A stretch of DNA of 64,000 bases from Cherax quadricarinatus (GCF_038502225.1 NC_091374.1:8726151-8790150), one strand, 5' to 3'. Numbered from the stretch's first letter, positions 26,399 to 38,082 are shown. Notes: generated by a model from the sequence alone, not told the origin. Numbers and translations: made by a program.

Positions 26399-27078
26399 AA
26401 TCTGTGAGTTTGGGCTGATATAGATATTAACATATCTACCAAAATCTGTATTTTGAAGAGGAAACTTTCGTTAACAAATCGGCTCGTGTTACTCACAAAT
26501 ATTTAATACATAATTGTAGTGTGACATTAAAATTCCAGCTACCTTTGCCAAAATATCACACTGTTCTTGTGCCCATTATATACCCGACATATGTTGACGG
26601 TGGATAGATTATTATTAAGAGTGATTATCATGGATTATAACTATTATGAGGTTTAATCCAAGGAAAGGGTAGCTCCAAGTCTTTGGGTCAAAATTTCGTC
26701 AGATGGAGTGAGGGGAGAGAGGAGACACAGGACGAGAAAGGACTTCATACACTGACATACCACGGCGTCTATATGACCACACAAAAGAATACTGTATTTT
26801 AAAATGTCCGACTGAAAAGACGTTCTAGGTCCAAAGGCAACTCTCGTATCCTAAATATAGCCACATGTGTCTGGCGATGGTGGTGGTGTACGTTCCCAGG
26901 AACTGCAGCAAACACTTGACACAAGTACTGTGTAAGTACCAGAAACCCAGTACACACCATTTTTAATTCTGCATGCTGAGGGGGCAAGCAGGCTAACTAA
27001 GCGCTAGTACCTTGCAACTTCCAGCGGTAACACATGAAGCATTTCGAGGTCAGTAGTTCTCACTTTGTTCTAACAGTG
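26399..27078. other. No gene seen
   Basis: Non-coding. A faint SINE2-like stretch may lie near 26650-26700 on the minus strand but is too diverged to call. Confidence 0.5.
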
Positions 27079-27235
27079 GCGGCTCGTAGTATACAGATAG
27101 CGACTTCGGCTCACAACCACAGAACTTGGGTTCAATCCTAGGCGGCTAGAGATTATAGGCAAATCTCATTCACCTATTATATGTCTTAGTCACTGTTGTG
27201 TACCTCGTCCCCTGGGACAGGGCTGGCCTTCCAAA
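27079..27235 (+). mobile_element. tRNA-derived SINE1 relative, diverged
   Basis: A tRNA-like head (GGCTCGTAGTATACAGATAG as degenerate box A, GGGTTCAATCC as box B at 27128-27138) is followed by a body that aligns loosely with SINE1 (TTAGTCACTG..CCTGGGACA). Confidence 0.6.
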
Positions 27236-27552
27236 TAACATCCCTTAAATTGCAATATAAATTCAACGATTTGGAAAAAATTCAGGTAAGGTCACCTGGG
27301 CCTTAATATTACATAAAAATCAGAGCACCAGCCGGGGATGACTGTCTTAAAATGTGTGGCTATCAGTGAGCAGAAGCACCTACCGCTTTTCACCCTACAT
27401 AACGACTTTGTGTGGCTGTCAGCCAGCACCCACCGCTTCTCACCCTCCATACCAACCTTGTGTGACTGTCAGCCAGCAGACAGCCCCCGCCGCTTCTCAC
27501 CCAACATACCAACCCCATGGTATACCACACTTTCCAACGTATTCACTAATAG

Positions 27553-27665
27553 TTTTTTTTTTTTTTTTGGGGGGGAGACCTAAACCACAGCGCCTGGGAA
27601 ATGGGAAGCAAGCAGGAAGGAAAATGTAGCTCTAATTCTTAGGATCAAGAGTCCTTCACTGGCAT
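27553..27665 (-). mobile_element. SINE2 family, minus copy
   Basis: The reverse complement gives CCCAGGCGCTGTGGTTTAGG, upstream GACTCTTGATCCTAAGAATT and a terminal C-run plus A-run (T/G run at 27553-27575 on the plus strand). Confidence 0.6.
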
Positions 27666-27794
27666 CAATGCACATCGTGTGAAGGGCGTATTTACTCAGT
27701 ATGTTTGAAATTACACTAATTACTATGAATACGTACAAATATAACTAGGACAATCACTGTCATCTAAACAAACAAACTAAAAGCATTGATGTAG

Positions 27795-27935
27795 TTTTTT
27801 TTTTTTACTCTTTTTAATAGGCTGGCCGTCTCCCACCGGGGCAGGATAACCCAAAAAAGAAACACTCACCATCATTCACACTATTACTGTCTTGCCAGAG
27901 GCGCGCTGATACGACAGTTTAGATGCCACTCTATT
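27795..27935 (-). mobile_element. RTE-like 3' end, copy H
   Basis: The 3' UTR end of the diverged RTE lineage on the minus strand (CCCACCGGGGCAGGATAACC on plus), with an A tail on the element strand. Confidence 0.7.
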
Positions 27936-28423
27936 ATTATTATACAGGCAAGAGTGGTTAATTTATAGTACTTTCCATACGACGTATACGAAATAAATAG
28001 GACAGAGAACGAAGATATTACGATAATAGCTGAATATGACTTTCAAAAACGATTACAAACTGGCAACATCTGAGGTTTTCAAGGCTTTCCCACTTCCAAT
28101 AAATGATGTCAGTGCCAACTACCTCAGCGCGTCCTAACTCCCACTGATTAAAATAAAATAAATACCATAATATAAAGTCAACAGTCTAGCCACTAACTGA
28201 TGTCTGTCCGTTAGTACAAATTCGTCCATGGGTAAAGGTCGGTGTATTGCCTACTGCCAGACTGTACCTTCTTGCTGAGGTAATTTAAATATTTATGGTT
28301 AACTATATGAAACTTCAGGATAATGTAGGTTACAATAATTAATATTCATTTTCTTCTCGGCTTCCACCATTCTGAAATACAGTAAGCTCTCTTATAAAGC
28401 TACAAGACTGGTTATAATTATAA

Positions 28424-28572
28424 CCTTAATTTTTAAAAGGGTGGACGGGTAAGCCAGTGGATGGCCTCGGTTAGATGACCAAAAAGCTCCAGTGGTAGGA
28501 AATCATATGACTAAGACCCGAGTCTGGAAACACTTGTCTTGTTTCCTGACGAATCATACCTAACCTAATCTC
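28424..28572 (+). mobile_element. SINE3-like repeat, copy 1
   Basis: TTTTAAAAGGGTGGACGGGT, GCCTCGGTTAGATGACC, AAACACTTGTCTTGTTTCC and an end in ACCTAACCTAA. It matches 47877-48010 over its whole length. The function of the CCTAA end is unknown. Confidence 0.65.
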
Positions 28573-28655
28573 TTATAAATCTTTTCAATACAGTTCGAGT
28601 TTTTGCATTTAAATGAAAAAGTGTAAAAGCAGGTAGACGCGTTAGGAGAATGGTG

Positions 28656-29460
28656 TATTGGAAGCCCGGGAACAACACTATAACTGAGAATATTGGAAGC
28701 CCGGGAACAACACTACAACTGAGAATATTGGAAGCCCGGGAACAACACTACAACTGAGAATATTGGAAGCCCGGGAACAACACTACAACTGAGAATATTG
28801 GAAGCCCGGGAACAACACTACAACTGAGAATATTGGAAGCCCGGGAACAACACTACAACTGAGAATATTGGAAGCCCGGGAACAACACTACAACTGAGAA
28901 TATTGGAAGCCCGGGAACAACACTACAACTGAGAATATTGGAAGCCCGGGAACAACACTACAACTGAGAATATTGGAAGCCCGGGAACAACACTACAACT
29001 GAGAATATTGGAAGCCCGGGAACAACACTACAACTGAGAATATTGGAAGCCCGGGAACAACACTACAACTGAGAATATTGGAAGCCCGGGAACAACACTA
29101 CAACTGAGAATATTGGAAGCCCGGGAACAACACTACAACTGAGAATATTGGAAGCCCGGGAACAACACTACAACTGAGAATATTGGAAGCCCGGGAACAA
29201 CACTACAACTGAGAATATTGGAAGCCCGGGAACAACACTACAACTGAGAATATTGGAAGCCCGGGAACAACACTACAACTGAGAATATTGGAAGCCCGGG
29301 AACAACACTACAACTGAGAATATTGGAAGCCCGGGAACAACACTACAACTGAGAATATTGGAAGCCCGGGAACAACACTACAACTGAGAATATTGGAAGC
29401 CCGGGAACAACACTACAACTGAGAATATTGGAAGCCCGGGAACAACACTACAACTGAGAA
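28656..29460. repeat. 35-bp minisatellite, 23 perfect-length copies
   Basis: Exactly 805 bp is 23 units of 35 bp beginning TATTGGAAGCCCGGGAACAA. Only the first unit differs by eye (CTATAACT instead of CTACAACT). A CCCGGG site sits in each unit. Confidence 0.97.
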
Positions 29461-29860
29461 TATCAACTAACATCTTTAGAGGAATTTGAAAAGAAAACCT
29501 GTTCGCATCTTTTTCTCAGAATATATTTAAGAACGAAATGTGAGAGAAAACTGGAGCAACACTATTGACACGCTTCTTATCACAGAAAACAGGAATTAAA
29601 GAAGCCTCAAAGAACACACTAGTGCATCTTCTATATTTACCTTTACATAATGATCACGAAAACGATATTTTTTTTTTAACAAAGAAAACATGCAGGGTTT
29701 AGAGGTAATTAAGCTATTGTTGATAATTAAAAGTTGTTCCATGGATATGCTGAGTATTAACTGTTATTTTTCGAGTTCAGTGATCACTAGAGTTCTAATC
29801 CACAGAACACAGTGTTCGTGGAGTAATAACTGCTGACAATGTATAAAAAAGGGAAAATGA
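29461..29860. other. No gene seen
   Basis: AT-rich non-coding DNA. Confidence 0.6.
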
Positions 29861-29861
29861 A

Positions 29862-29985
29862 GCTGAGTGTACGTAACAATGAAGATGTGTAAGTAACAAT
29901 GAAGATGAGTGTAGTAACAATGAAGATGAGTGTAGGTAACAACGAAGATGAGTGTAGGTAACAATGTAGCCGAGTGTAGGTAACG
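29862..29985. repeat. ~21-bp minisatellite
   Basis: About six units related to GAGTGTAGGTAACAACGAAG, with small length changes. Confidence 0.85.
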
Positions 29986-31168
29986 TACGCTCTCGGAACC
30001 CTTCTCGTGATATAAGCAAAACGTCATCTATTGTTGAATTATTTCCCAGAAAACATCACCTGACACAGGACTGTCCTATGATGCCCCGTTCAACAGTGCC
30101 GGTGTTATAAAGACTGAGGCTGGTATCTGCTAACACAGTTGTAAATGTGGGAGCCGCTGGATCTATGGAGGGTCCTGGCAGATTGCCCGCTGGCTTACTG
30201 GTCTGATTTCAGTGACCTGATTGCAACGTCTACACAAAATACCATGTTCCCACACTTTATTTTTTTGTCAACATGCAATAAACTTCTAAGACAGACCAAC
30301 CTGTTTTCCTGATAGACCGGAAATAATTGGATAAAAAAAGATGTGTTACCCAAGCCTAAATATTAATTTATTATCGAGTTTTAAACATCGTCAGCCATAC
30401 CGTTCTGCCTATTATGTAACCAAACATAAGTCAGCGCGCATGCATTGTTAAGAGAAGCTGCCTACAGATTCCGACTCGGTATACGTTCCTTTGGAGATTA
30501 ATCGTTTTGGTTGTTTCAGACTAGGAAGCGAAATGGGCAAAATAAATCTTCCCTGGACGTGAGGTCTGTAATACCAGCGAAGGGACCGCCCATGGGAGGG
30601 AAAGTTGGAATTAGTCTGGCTTGATATATACAACAAGCGCTCACGCAGCTTAATGAACTTACTTTAAACGGAAGTTAATAATTATCTGCAAATGTCTCTT
30701 ACACGGTAACAAAAAAAAATGTATAAACTATTAGAAGTTAAACTTGCATACGAGAATGGTTCTCGAATATAAAGCCCATCCTTATACTCAATCCTGGTTT
30801 AACTGAGCTTACTAGTCTCGTTTTTGGTTACCTGCCGACATTCCTGCGAAATATCTTTCACCGGTTGGATAAATTTAGGTTAACAAAACCTAACTTAATT
30901 CTTTTTACCTCAATCAGCGAAAATGTTACCCTGCTGTAACAGCGGCCAAGGAAACACAGGAGACTGATGTCAGCATTAGATCATAGCTGCAATAAGAATT
31001 ACAGATTTACCAGAGGACCATCAAACGGTCCATCATGTACATCCTCCGTGCATCAAGTCATATCTTAGTCATCTAGATTAGTTTCATTTCAGTCATCAAA
31101 GTAATTCGCAGATGGAGTGAAGGAGAGGGAGAGGAAGCAGGAAGAGGGGAGAGGAAAATGGAGGAAAG
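29986..31168. other. No gene seen
   Basis: Unique-looking DNA without supported genes or repeats. Confidence 0.55.
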
Positions 31169-31706
<538 letters not shown>

Positions 31707-31815
31707 GAGGAAACCCGCATAGACAGACTACAGAGACTATATTTCAATCTCCGGCTGAGATTTTCTTCAGACGAAGATCGAAATATGAAGTCTTTCTACA
31801 CTATGTTTCTTTCTC
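31707..31815 (-). mobile_element. Foldback element, subfamily F, with intact minus-strand hammerhead-like motif
   Basis: The minus-strand motif at 31739-31770 reads CTGAAGA, A, 6-bp stem II AATCTC/GAGATT, GAAATATA. All invariant core positions fit CUGANGA..GAAA. The opposing plus-strand motif (CAGACGA at 31768) has lost stem II. Confidence 0.72.
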
Positions 31816-31908
31816 CATGTAAGTTCCTCAGTACTTCTCTCTATGTTACGAATATTGATACAGTGTTCCAATTGTACCTAGGGCATTCCTACTATCAAAG
31901 GTGGTACC

Positions 31909-31940
31909 AGGTTCAGCGCATTTTTTATTATAATAATCAT
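31909..31940 (+). mobile_element. SINE2 3' tip with 10-bp target duplication
   Basis: Only the last 32 bp of SINE2 (AGGTTCAGCGCATTTT and an ATAAT tail) is inserted. AGGTGGTACC flanks it at 31899-31908 and 31941-31950. Confidence 0.7.
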
Positions 31941-31976
31941 AGGTGGTACCCCTGAAGCCGGTGAAGGCTCGTAGTG

Positions 31977-32610
31977 AAAATTAGACACGTATGCAATATC
32001 TGGGTATCTTTAATGTAGACGTTTCGCCATCAATACAAATTCTAGGTCATAATTTGAACACAGTAGAACTATATACAAAAGATGAGGTAATCAGTCCCTC
32101 AGCCTTGGAGTTGGTGTGAAGAGCACCGTAGTTGTGAAGATTTTGGAGCACAGACAAGGCTGGCACTTTTATACTAGTGTCAGGTGAAAATCGGACGGGT
32201 AGCAGACGAAGGCATTGTCACTGGTAGGCGGGATTTCCCAGTGGAAGTAGGTCATACCCGAGGGACGGGTTAGTAGAAGTGAAGAAGGTTGTGGAGATGT
32301 CCTCTGAACCAAGATTCCATGATGTTGCAGTGTCTGACAAGTCGTACATGAATGGTATATAATACAGACAAGATGAAAATTAGACACATACAACATCTGG
32401 GTATCTTTAATGTAGACGTTTCGCCATCCAGTGACTTTATCAATACAAATTCTAGGGCATAATTTGCCTGTGCTTCAGAATCTTCATGACTACGGTGCTC
32501 TTCACACCAAGGCTGAGAGACGAGACTGATTACCTCATCTTTTGTATATAGTTCTACTGTCTTCAAATTATGTCCTAGAATTTTATTGGTATTGTATACC
32601 ATTCATGTAC
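31977..32610 (-). mobile_element. Penelope-like non-autonomous element, subfamily C, with direct terminal repeats
   Basis: Two direct copies of a terminal module (GGGTATCTTTAATGTAGACG then TTTCGCCATC) start near 31980 and 32370. The second carries a minus-strand hammerhead-like motif at 32415-32443: TTGATAA, A, GTCA/TGGC stem, GAAACGTC. The segments 32040-32140 and 32480-32590 are inverted copies (AAAAGATGAGGTAATCAGTC and reverse). No reverse transcriptase is encoded. Confidence 0.7.
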
Positions 32611-33410
32611 AAGGCTCATAGTCTATGGAATTCGAGTCACCTTCCCTTTCTTTGGATTGAACCTAATTACCACCCATTCCACGGTATGACGTATAGATTT
32701 AGTACAACCCTGTGAATATAATACTAATTAAGGCACTCCTACGATTCACTGCGATTGTACATTCTTCCTGTATTTTTGTGTATATTCCATGTATTACTTT
32801 ATATCTCTTTCTCATCTTTATTCCAAGAGTCTATTCTCTGAGACAGTCACAGTAATTAATTCTCCCGGTCCTTCCTCCCAGCTACCACGGTTTGCCCCAA
32901 TTACAGGTGAGACCCCTAAACCATACATTCCCCCTCACATAATTCTCAGTTGTACAGCGAGTCTGCGGGGCTGAAACACTAAGTCTGGGAACCTTGTAAG
33001 TGCTGAGGTCACGTACCCAGTCACTATATTGCTCGCTTTGTGTGCACTGTTGGATAAAGCAAGATCAACCACAGTATACGTGCCTGCAGAGACCCAGGAG
33101 TTGAGGTACAGCATTAAAATGTCCTCGACACCTTAACTCACTCTCCCTCTCTCTCTATCAAATAAAGAAATAAACACACTCTTGTGCTCCTAGAGAACGT
33201 AGTATGATTGTCAACCACGAGAGATTTATGCGACCAGCTTACTGCAGAAAATGAGACACCACAAGTATAAGTCTACCTTTGCAACAAATAATATAAAAAA
33301 GTAAATAAGTAATACACACACACAGCCAAATACACTAAAGAGGAAATCCGTAAAGTGTTGCGGCGTAAGGAAGACAAGGTTGAGGACGGAATGTGTGCAG
33401 TCAAAGAAGC
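32611..33410. other. No gene seen
   Basis: Unique-looking DNA. The 61-codon ORF at 32789 has no support. Confidence 0.55.
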
Positions 33411-33422
33411 CATCTCTGTGTT

Positions 33423-33851
33423 GATGATTAAAGACACATATGCAACATTTGGGTATCTTTATTGTTGAAATGTTTCGCCTACACAGTAGGCGTCTTCAGC
33501 CAAATACAGAGGCAACAGATGTAGTAGTGAAATGAAGATGATGCACTCAGTCCATTAACCTTGGAGAAATAGTATTTGACGTGGTCAGTCCCTCAGCCTG
33601 AAGAAGGGTTCAGCTCCATAGTCTCGAACGATATCGTTCTAGACCATGGGGCTAAGGGACTGACCACCTCAAATACTCTTTCTACAAGGCTGATGGACTA
33701 ATTACATCATCTTCATTTCACTACTACCCCTGTTACGTCTGTATTTGACAGAAGCAGCCTACTATGTAGGCGAAACGTTTCAACAACAGATACCCAAATG
33801 TTGCATGTGTCTTAATCATCAACTTGTCGGTATTTTGATACCATTTTTCAA
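33423..33851. mobile_element. Foldback element, subfamily D, 429 bp
   Basis: A near-complete inverted repeat, with 12-bp target duplication CATCTCTGTGTT at 33411-33422 and 33852-33863. Minus motif 33469-33499: CTGAAGA, C, 6-bp stem II GCCTAC/GTAGGC, GAAACATT. Plus motif 33749-33779: CAGAAGC, A, the same 6-bp stem, GAAACGTT. Stem II is kept in both arms while the loop changed from TGT to TAT and the core box decayed in one arm. Confidence 0.82.
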
Positions 33852-34077
33852 CATCTCTGTGTTACTGCTCTCTTGTAACAGCTGCTTCGCTTTCCAAATT
33901 AAAGGTAGAGAAGAAAAGTATTGAGCCTCGGCTGTTATGTTTCTTTTTGACCAGTTAGGTAAAATGTTCCTGTTACTCTTGTTATATTTCACACGCTCGC
34001 CCTTCACAGCCGTAATATTATATAAAGATAATGAGATGAACGTATTTGCTGCTTTAGCTGGGATGAGCATCCATACA

Positions 34078-34266
34078 CAAATAACCCGCACATAGAGAAG
34101 AGCTTACGACGACGTTTCGGTCCGACATGGACCATTTTCAAAGTCGTGACTTTGTAAATGGTCTAAGTCGGACCGAAACGCCGTCGTGAGCTCCTCTCTT
34201 CTATGTGTGGGTTATTTGTATATTGTTCCAGTCACGGTATTGTGCCTTTTTTTTTTTGTTATTTAC
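34078..34266 (+). mobile_element. Foldback element, subfamily A
   Basis: A 189-bp copy. The flanks GAGCATCCATACA (34065-34077) and GAGCATTCATACA (34267-34279) differ at one base. Plus motif 34152-34182 has stem GGTCT/GGACC (one wobble pair). Minus motif 34111-34141 has GGTCC/GGACC and box TTGAAAA. The asymmetric tail CCAGTCACGGTATTGTGCC is on the right. Confidence 0.82.
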
Positions 34267-34460
34267 GAGCATTCATACAAGTTAACTCCAAGTTCTTTTT
34301 AGAGGGATCCGTACGAACGGCCGTACGATTCCACAGTATCCCATTAGAAACACTTCTACTGGAAAAAGAAAAATATTCAGGACCAGTGGAGAAGACTAGT
34401 TAAAACTGTTTCATGATCCACTGTATACAGCGACTGAAGCTGCAAAGGCGTAATAGAAGC

Positions 34461-34764
34461 AAGATAAGATAAGATAAGATTAGATTTCGTTCGGATTTTT
34501 AACCCCGGAGGGTTAGCCACCCAGGATAACCCAAGAAAGTCAGTGCGACATCGAGGACTGTCTAACTTATTTCCATTGGGGTCCTTAATCTTGTCCCCCA
34601 GGATGCGACCCACACCAGTCGACTAACACCCAGGTACCTATTTGCTGCTAGGTGAACAGGACAACAGGTGTAAGGAAATGTGTCGAATGTTTCCACCCGC
34701 CGGGAATCGAACCCGGGCCCTCCGTGTGTGAAGCAGGAGCTTTAGCCACCAGGCCACCGGGCAG
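34461..34764 (-). mobile_element. Full-length tRNA-derived SINE1
   Basis: A minus-strand SINE of about 300 bp. The head folds as a tRNA: acceptor arms CTGCCCG and CGGGTGG pair over 7 bp with two G-U pairs, box A lies at about 34739-34757, and box B GGTTCGATTCC lies at 34703-34713. The body is shared with 1541-1820 and the tail is an ATCTT repeat (AAGAT units at 34461-34481 on plus). Box A and B form an internal RNA polymerase III promoter. Confidence 0.82.
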
Positions 34765-34947
34765 CGGAAGACATATTTTTCTGTATAATAATGAAGTGAT
34801 TGTTTATTTGTCCCCTCAAAACATTTAATGAAAAGCAAACGGGGAAAAAAGATAACAATAGCCATCAAGCAAATATAAAAAGTGTGTAGAAACAATGAAG
34901 TCCGCCATGTAGTATATGAAGCCAAACATTCAGAGAAGATTGCTGTT

Positions 34948-35119
34948 AATGTGACATTTTATTGTGGCAATGTTTCGCTCTCCAGGAACTTTATTAAGCT
35001 TTATCAAAGGCTTGATAAAGCTCCTGGAGAGCGAAACGTTGCCACAATAAAATGTCACATTAATTGCACTTGTATCCTTTTATTTTACATATTGTCGGTA
35101 ATTCTACCAACATTATTAC
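34948..35119 (+). mobile_element. Foldback element, subfamily B
   Basis: A 172-bp element with perfect 12-bp target duplication AAGATTGCTGTT (34936-34947 and 35120-35131). Plus motif 35012-35040: TTGATAA, A, GCTC/GAGC stem with loop CTGGA, GAAACGTT. Minus motif 34971-35007 has a small duplication between box and stem. The tail ATATTGTCGGTAATTCTACC is shared by the B copies. Confidence 0.85.
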
Positions 35120-35131
35120 AAGATTGCTGTT

Positions 35132-35970
35132 GTCATAGCCTATCAAAAGAACTTAGGAAAAGCATATATCTTACAGTTTGTTAAAATTACCAAAGAAAGC
35201 AAAATAAAATTATGCAATGACTACCTAACAATGTATTTCGAATATATAAACCAATGTGAGGCCATGCTAAGCCACTTTAGGGATACTGACAAAACCATCC
35301 TAATCCGAAGCCTTAAAATGCTTCTGGAGGGCAAGTGGTATCTTAGATAAACTCAAACATCGTAACAGATCAAAGCGAAAACCTGAACCACAGAGACAAC
35401 CAGCAGAGTGAATGTGGGCAGCAACACCACCATCCCCGCACCCAGAGACATCATCAGTCATGAGAGATAACTCTTAGTGACTTCAATTTCACGCTCTCTG
35501 ATGGTCAAAATAACCGCAATTTATCTTGATATCTCAGACGAGAGCACTTTGTGTGGCGTCTCGTCGTCTCCAGAGGGAAGCCATCACAGTTCACCAGCCT
35601 CTGGAAATTGGTGATAGATCATGTTGTACTCGCAAGCCGCGCACATTAAGGGGGACGTAAGTACATTATAGTGGAAAAATTAACATGTTATTAGAAGATG
35701 GTGGAACTTAGGTGCCTCTTAACTTTTTCTTATTCTAAGTGTTCCATCATGTACTCAGTCATTAAATCTTGATTGGATAATAATGCTCGAGGATGGACAG
35801 AAACGTTCCCTTAAATTTCCTCTCAGATTTGTGGGTTGGTAGCGAAGTGTTCCACCCACAGCACTGTGATTTTCAGTCTTTAACTAACTGGTCAGGTATC
35901 GTGTAATATATCACACGTCGGGTGTTAAATAATGTAATATATCACCATAGGGCAAGTGTATTAATATCAA
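35132..35970. other. No gene seen
   Basis: Unique-looking DNA; nothing recognised. Confidence 0.55.
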
Positions 35971-35974
35971 GTGT

Positions 35975-36332
35975 ACCACAGGGCAGATCTGCCAACATTA
36001 CTATACAACAGGGCAGACCTGAAAATAATACTATATCACATGGCAGGCCTACCAACATTATCGTACCACATGACAGCATGTCAACAGTATACCGGAAGAC
36101 AGACCGACGAGCATTAATGTTCCACAGGACAGACATGCCAACATTACTGTTCCACAGAACAGACGTGCCAACATTACTGTACCACAGGACAGACATGCCA
36201 ACATTACTGTACCACAGGACAGATCCGCCAGCATTACTGTACCAAAGGACAAACCTGCCAACATTACTGTACCACACGACAGACGTGCCAACGTTACAGT
36301 ATCACATGACAGGCCTGCCAACATTAGCTGTA
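35975..36332. repeat. 30-bp imperfect minisatellite
   Basis: About 12 units of the type CCACAGGACAGACATGCCAA followed by CATTACTGTA. The unit length is a multiple of three, which explains the long ORFs on both strands. Confidence 0.9.
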
Positions 36333-36594
36333 TCATAAATCAAGCTAGTTTTTCCTGTTTCACCCAAGCAGCAATGTTGGTTCACGAACCAGGAATGCCA
36401 ACAATGTTGCTTCACAAGCAAGGAAGTAGGTGTCTCGGCTCAGAATCTGAAGTCTAAAGGTTTGCAAGCAGATTAGTTCCACGCACGATGTTACCTTTTC
36501 TTCTTGAGATGAGAAGCAAAGTTTTAGACAGAATGTGACTATCAACCAGGAATACCAGTTTTTTTTACTCTTCTAATAATGCTTTACAAGTCTA

Positions 36595-36912
36595 CCTGGA
36601 GATTATTCCGGGGGTCAACGCCCCCGAGGCCTGGTCCTCGACCAGGCCTCCCGGTGAATCAAGCCCCGATCAGCCAGGATGTTAGATAAAAGGACACAAG
36701 TGCAGCTAATGCGACATTTTACTGTGGCAACGTTTCGCTCTCCAGTTTGACAAAGCTCCTGGAGAGCGAAACGTTGCCTCAATAAAATGTCGCATTAGTT
36801 GCACTTAGTGTCTTTTTATCTAACATATTGTCTGTAATTCTACCAAAATTATTAAAACCAAGATGTTATTGTTGGCTACACGCAGTCCAACGTCGAACCA
36901 CACTCTGTAACA
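36595..36912 (+). mobile_element. CCTGGAG interspersed repeat, split by a foldback element
   Basis: Left part 36595-36684 (GGGGGTCAACGCCCCC, GGCCTGGTCCTCGACCAGGC) continues after the insertion at 36858 (AAGATGTTATTGTTGGCTAC, GCAGTCCAACGTCG). Other pieces lie at 42250, 48586 and 61753. The element class is unknown; there is no ORF here. Confidence 0.7.
36685..36857 (+). mobile_element. Foldback element, subfamily B, inserted in the CCTGGAG repeat
   Basis: A 173-bp element flanked by CCAGGATGTTA (36674-36684) and CCAAGATGTTA (36858-36868). Plus motif 36747-36775: TTGACAA, A, GCTC/GAGC with loop CTGGA, GAAACGTT. The opposite arm keeps AACGTTTCGCTCTCCA, but the two motifs overlap at the centre. 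Confidence 0.85.
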
Positions 36913-37029
36913 TTAATTTTTTTCATTGTCTACTTTCATCAGCCTTATTTAACTCTTCATGTGCAATAATAATCTTAGTTTGATCAACGAGCTATAACTA
37001 CACTGCATTACACACATGGGGCGTCAATG

Positions 37030-37160
37030 GCACCTGTTGAAGCAGCTTGAATTCTTTGCTGAAGGCAGTGCCAATGTTGTTTGGTGGAGGGAGTGCCAAC
37101 ACTGGCTGAGGAAGTGCCAAAACTGGTGAAGCGAGTGCCAACATTGTTGATACCTCTTTT
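37030..37160. repeat. Degenerate GTGCCAACACTGG-type repeat
   Basis: Scattered units (AGTGCCAACACTGG, AGTGCCAAAACTGG, AGTGCCAACATTGT) are probably a diverged edge of the array that follows. Confidence 0.55.
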
Positions 37161-37336
37161 CTGTACGAACACTGGTGTAATGAGAAGTATCGACATAGGG
37201 AGAGGTTGAAGTAACATTTCTGGTGAGAGGGTACCACAATTGGCGTAGTTTACTAACAATACTTTGAGCACCAGTATTTTTATAGAGTACAAGCACTGGT
37301 TGGAGTGCTAATATTGGCGTGGAGTGTCAACACTGG

Positions 37337-37497
37337 TGCTCTTCACCATTTCCAAGGCTGGGGGACTGATCATCTCATCTTTTGTATATAGTTCTATAGT
37401 CTTCACATTATGTCCATGTACTGTACTGATAAAGCCACTGGATGGCGAAGCGTCTACAAATAAAGATACCCAGATGTTGCACGTGTTTAATTCTTCA
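37337..37497 (+). mobile_element. Foldback/Penelope-like fragment, subfamily C
   Basis: Half of a C element: CATCTTTTGTATATAGTTCT, then plus motif 37426-37454: CTGATAA, A, GCCA/TGGC stem with loop CTGGA, GAAGCGTC (GAAG instead of GAAA). The terminal module AAAGATACCCAGATGTTGCA follows. Confidence 0.72.
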
Positions 37498-38082
37498 TTG
37501 GTGTAGAGGATACCAAAATTATCGTAGAGGATACCAGCACTGGTGTAGAGGATACCACCACTCGTGTAGAGGATACCATCACTGGTGTAGAGGACAACAT
37601 TAGAGGATACCAGCATTAGTGTAGAGGATACCATCACTGGTGTAGAGGATACCAGCATTGGTGTAGAGGATACCAGCATTAGTGTAGAGGATACCATCAC
37701 TGGTGTAGAGGATACCAGCATTGGTGTAGAGGATACCATCACTGGTGTAGAGGACACCAACATTATTGTAAAGGATACCAGCATTAGTGTAGAGGATACT
37801 AACAATGGTGTAGAGGATACCATTACTGGTGTAGGGGATACCATTATTGATGTAGAGGATACCAACACTGGTGCAGAGGATACCATTATTGATGTAGAGG
37901 ATACCATCATTGGTGTAGAGGATGCCAACATTGGTGTAAAGAATACCAACATTGGTGTAGACTAGAGGATACCAACACTGGTGTAGAGCATACTATCATT
38001 AGTGTAGATGATACCATCATTGGTGTAGAGGATACCAACATTGTAGAGGGTACCAACATTGGTACATAGGATACCATTATTA

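Noticed and set aside
28656..29460. CRISPR array
   Set aside because: The units are contiguous with no unique spacers, and the sequence is eukaryotic.
35922..36338. 138-codon ORF with His-Arg-Thr-Asp repeats
   Set aside because: Generated by a degenerate 30-bp minisatellite that is open on both strands.
37308..37952. 214-codon minus-strand ORF of MLVSSTP repeats
   Set aside because: Generated by a 21-bp minisatellite and interrupted by foldback sequence.
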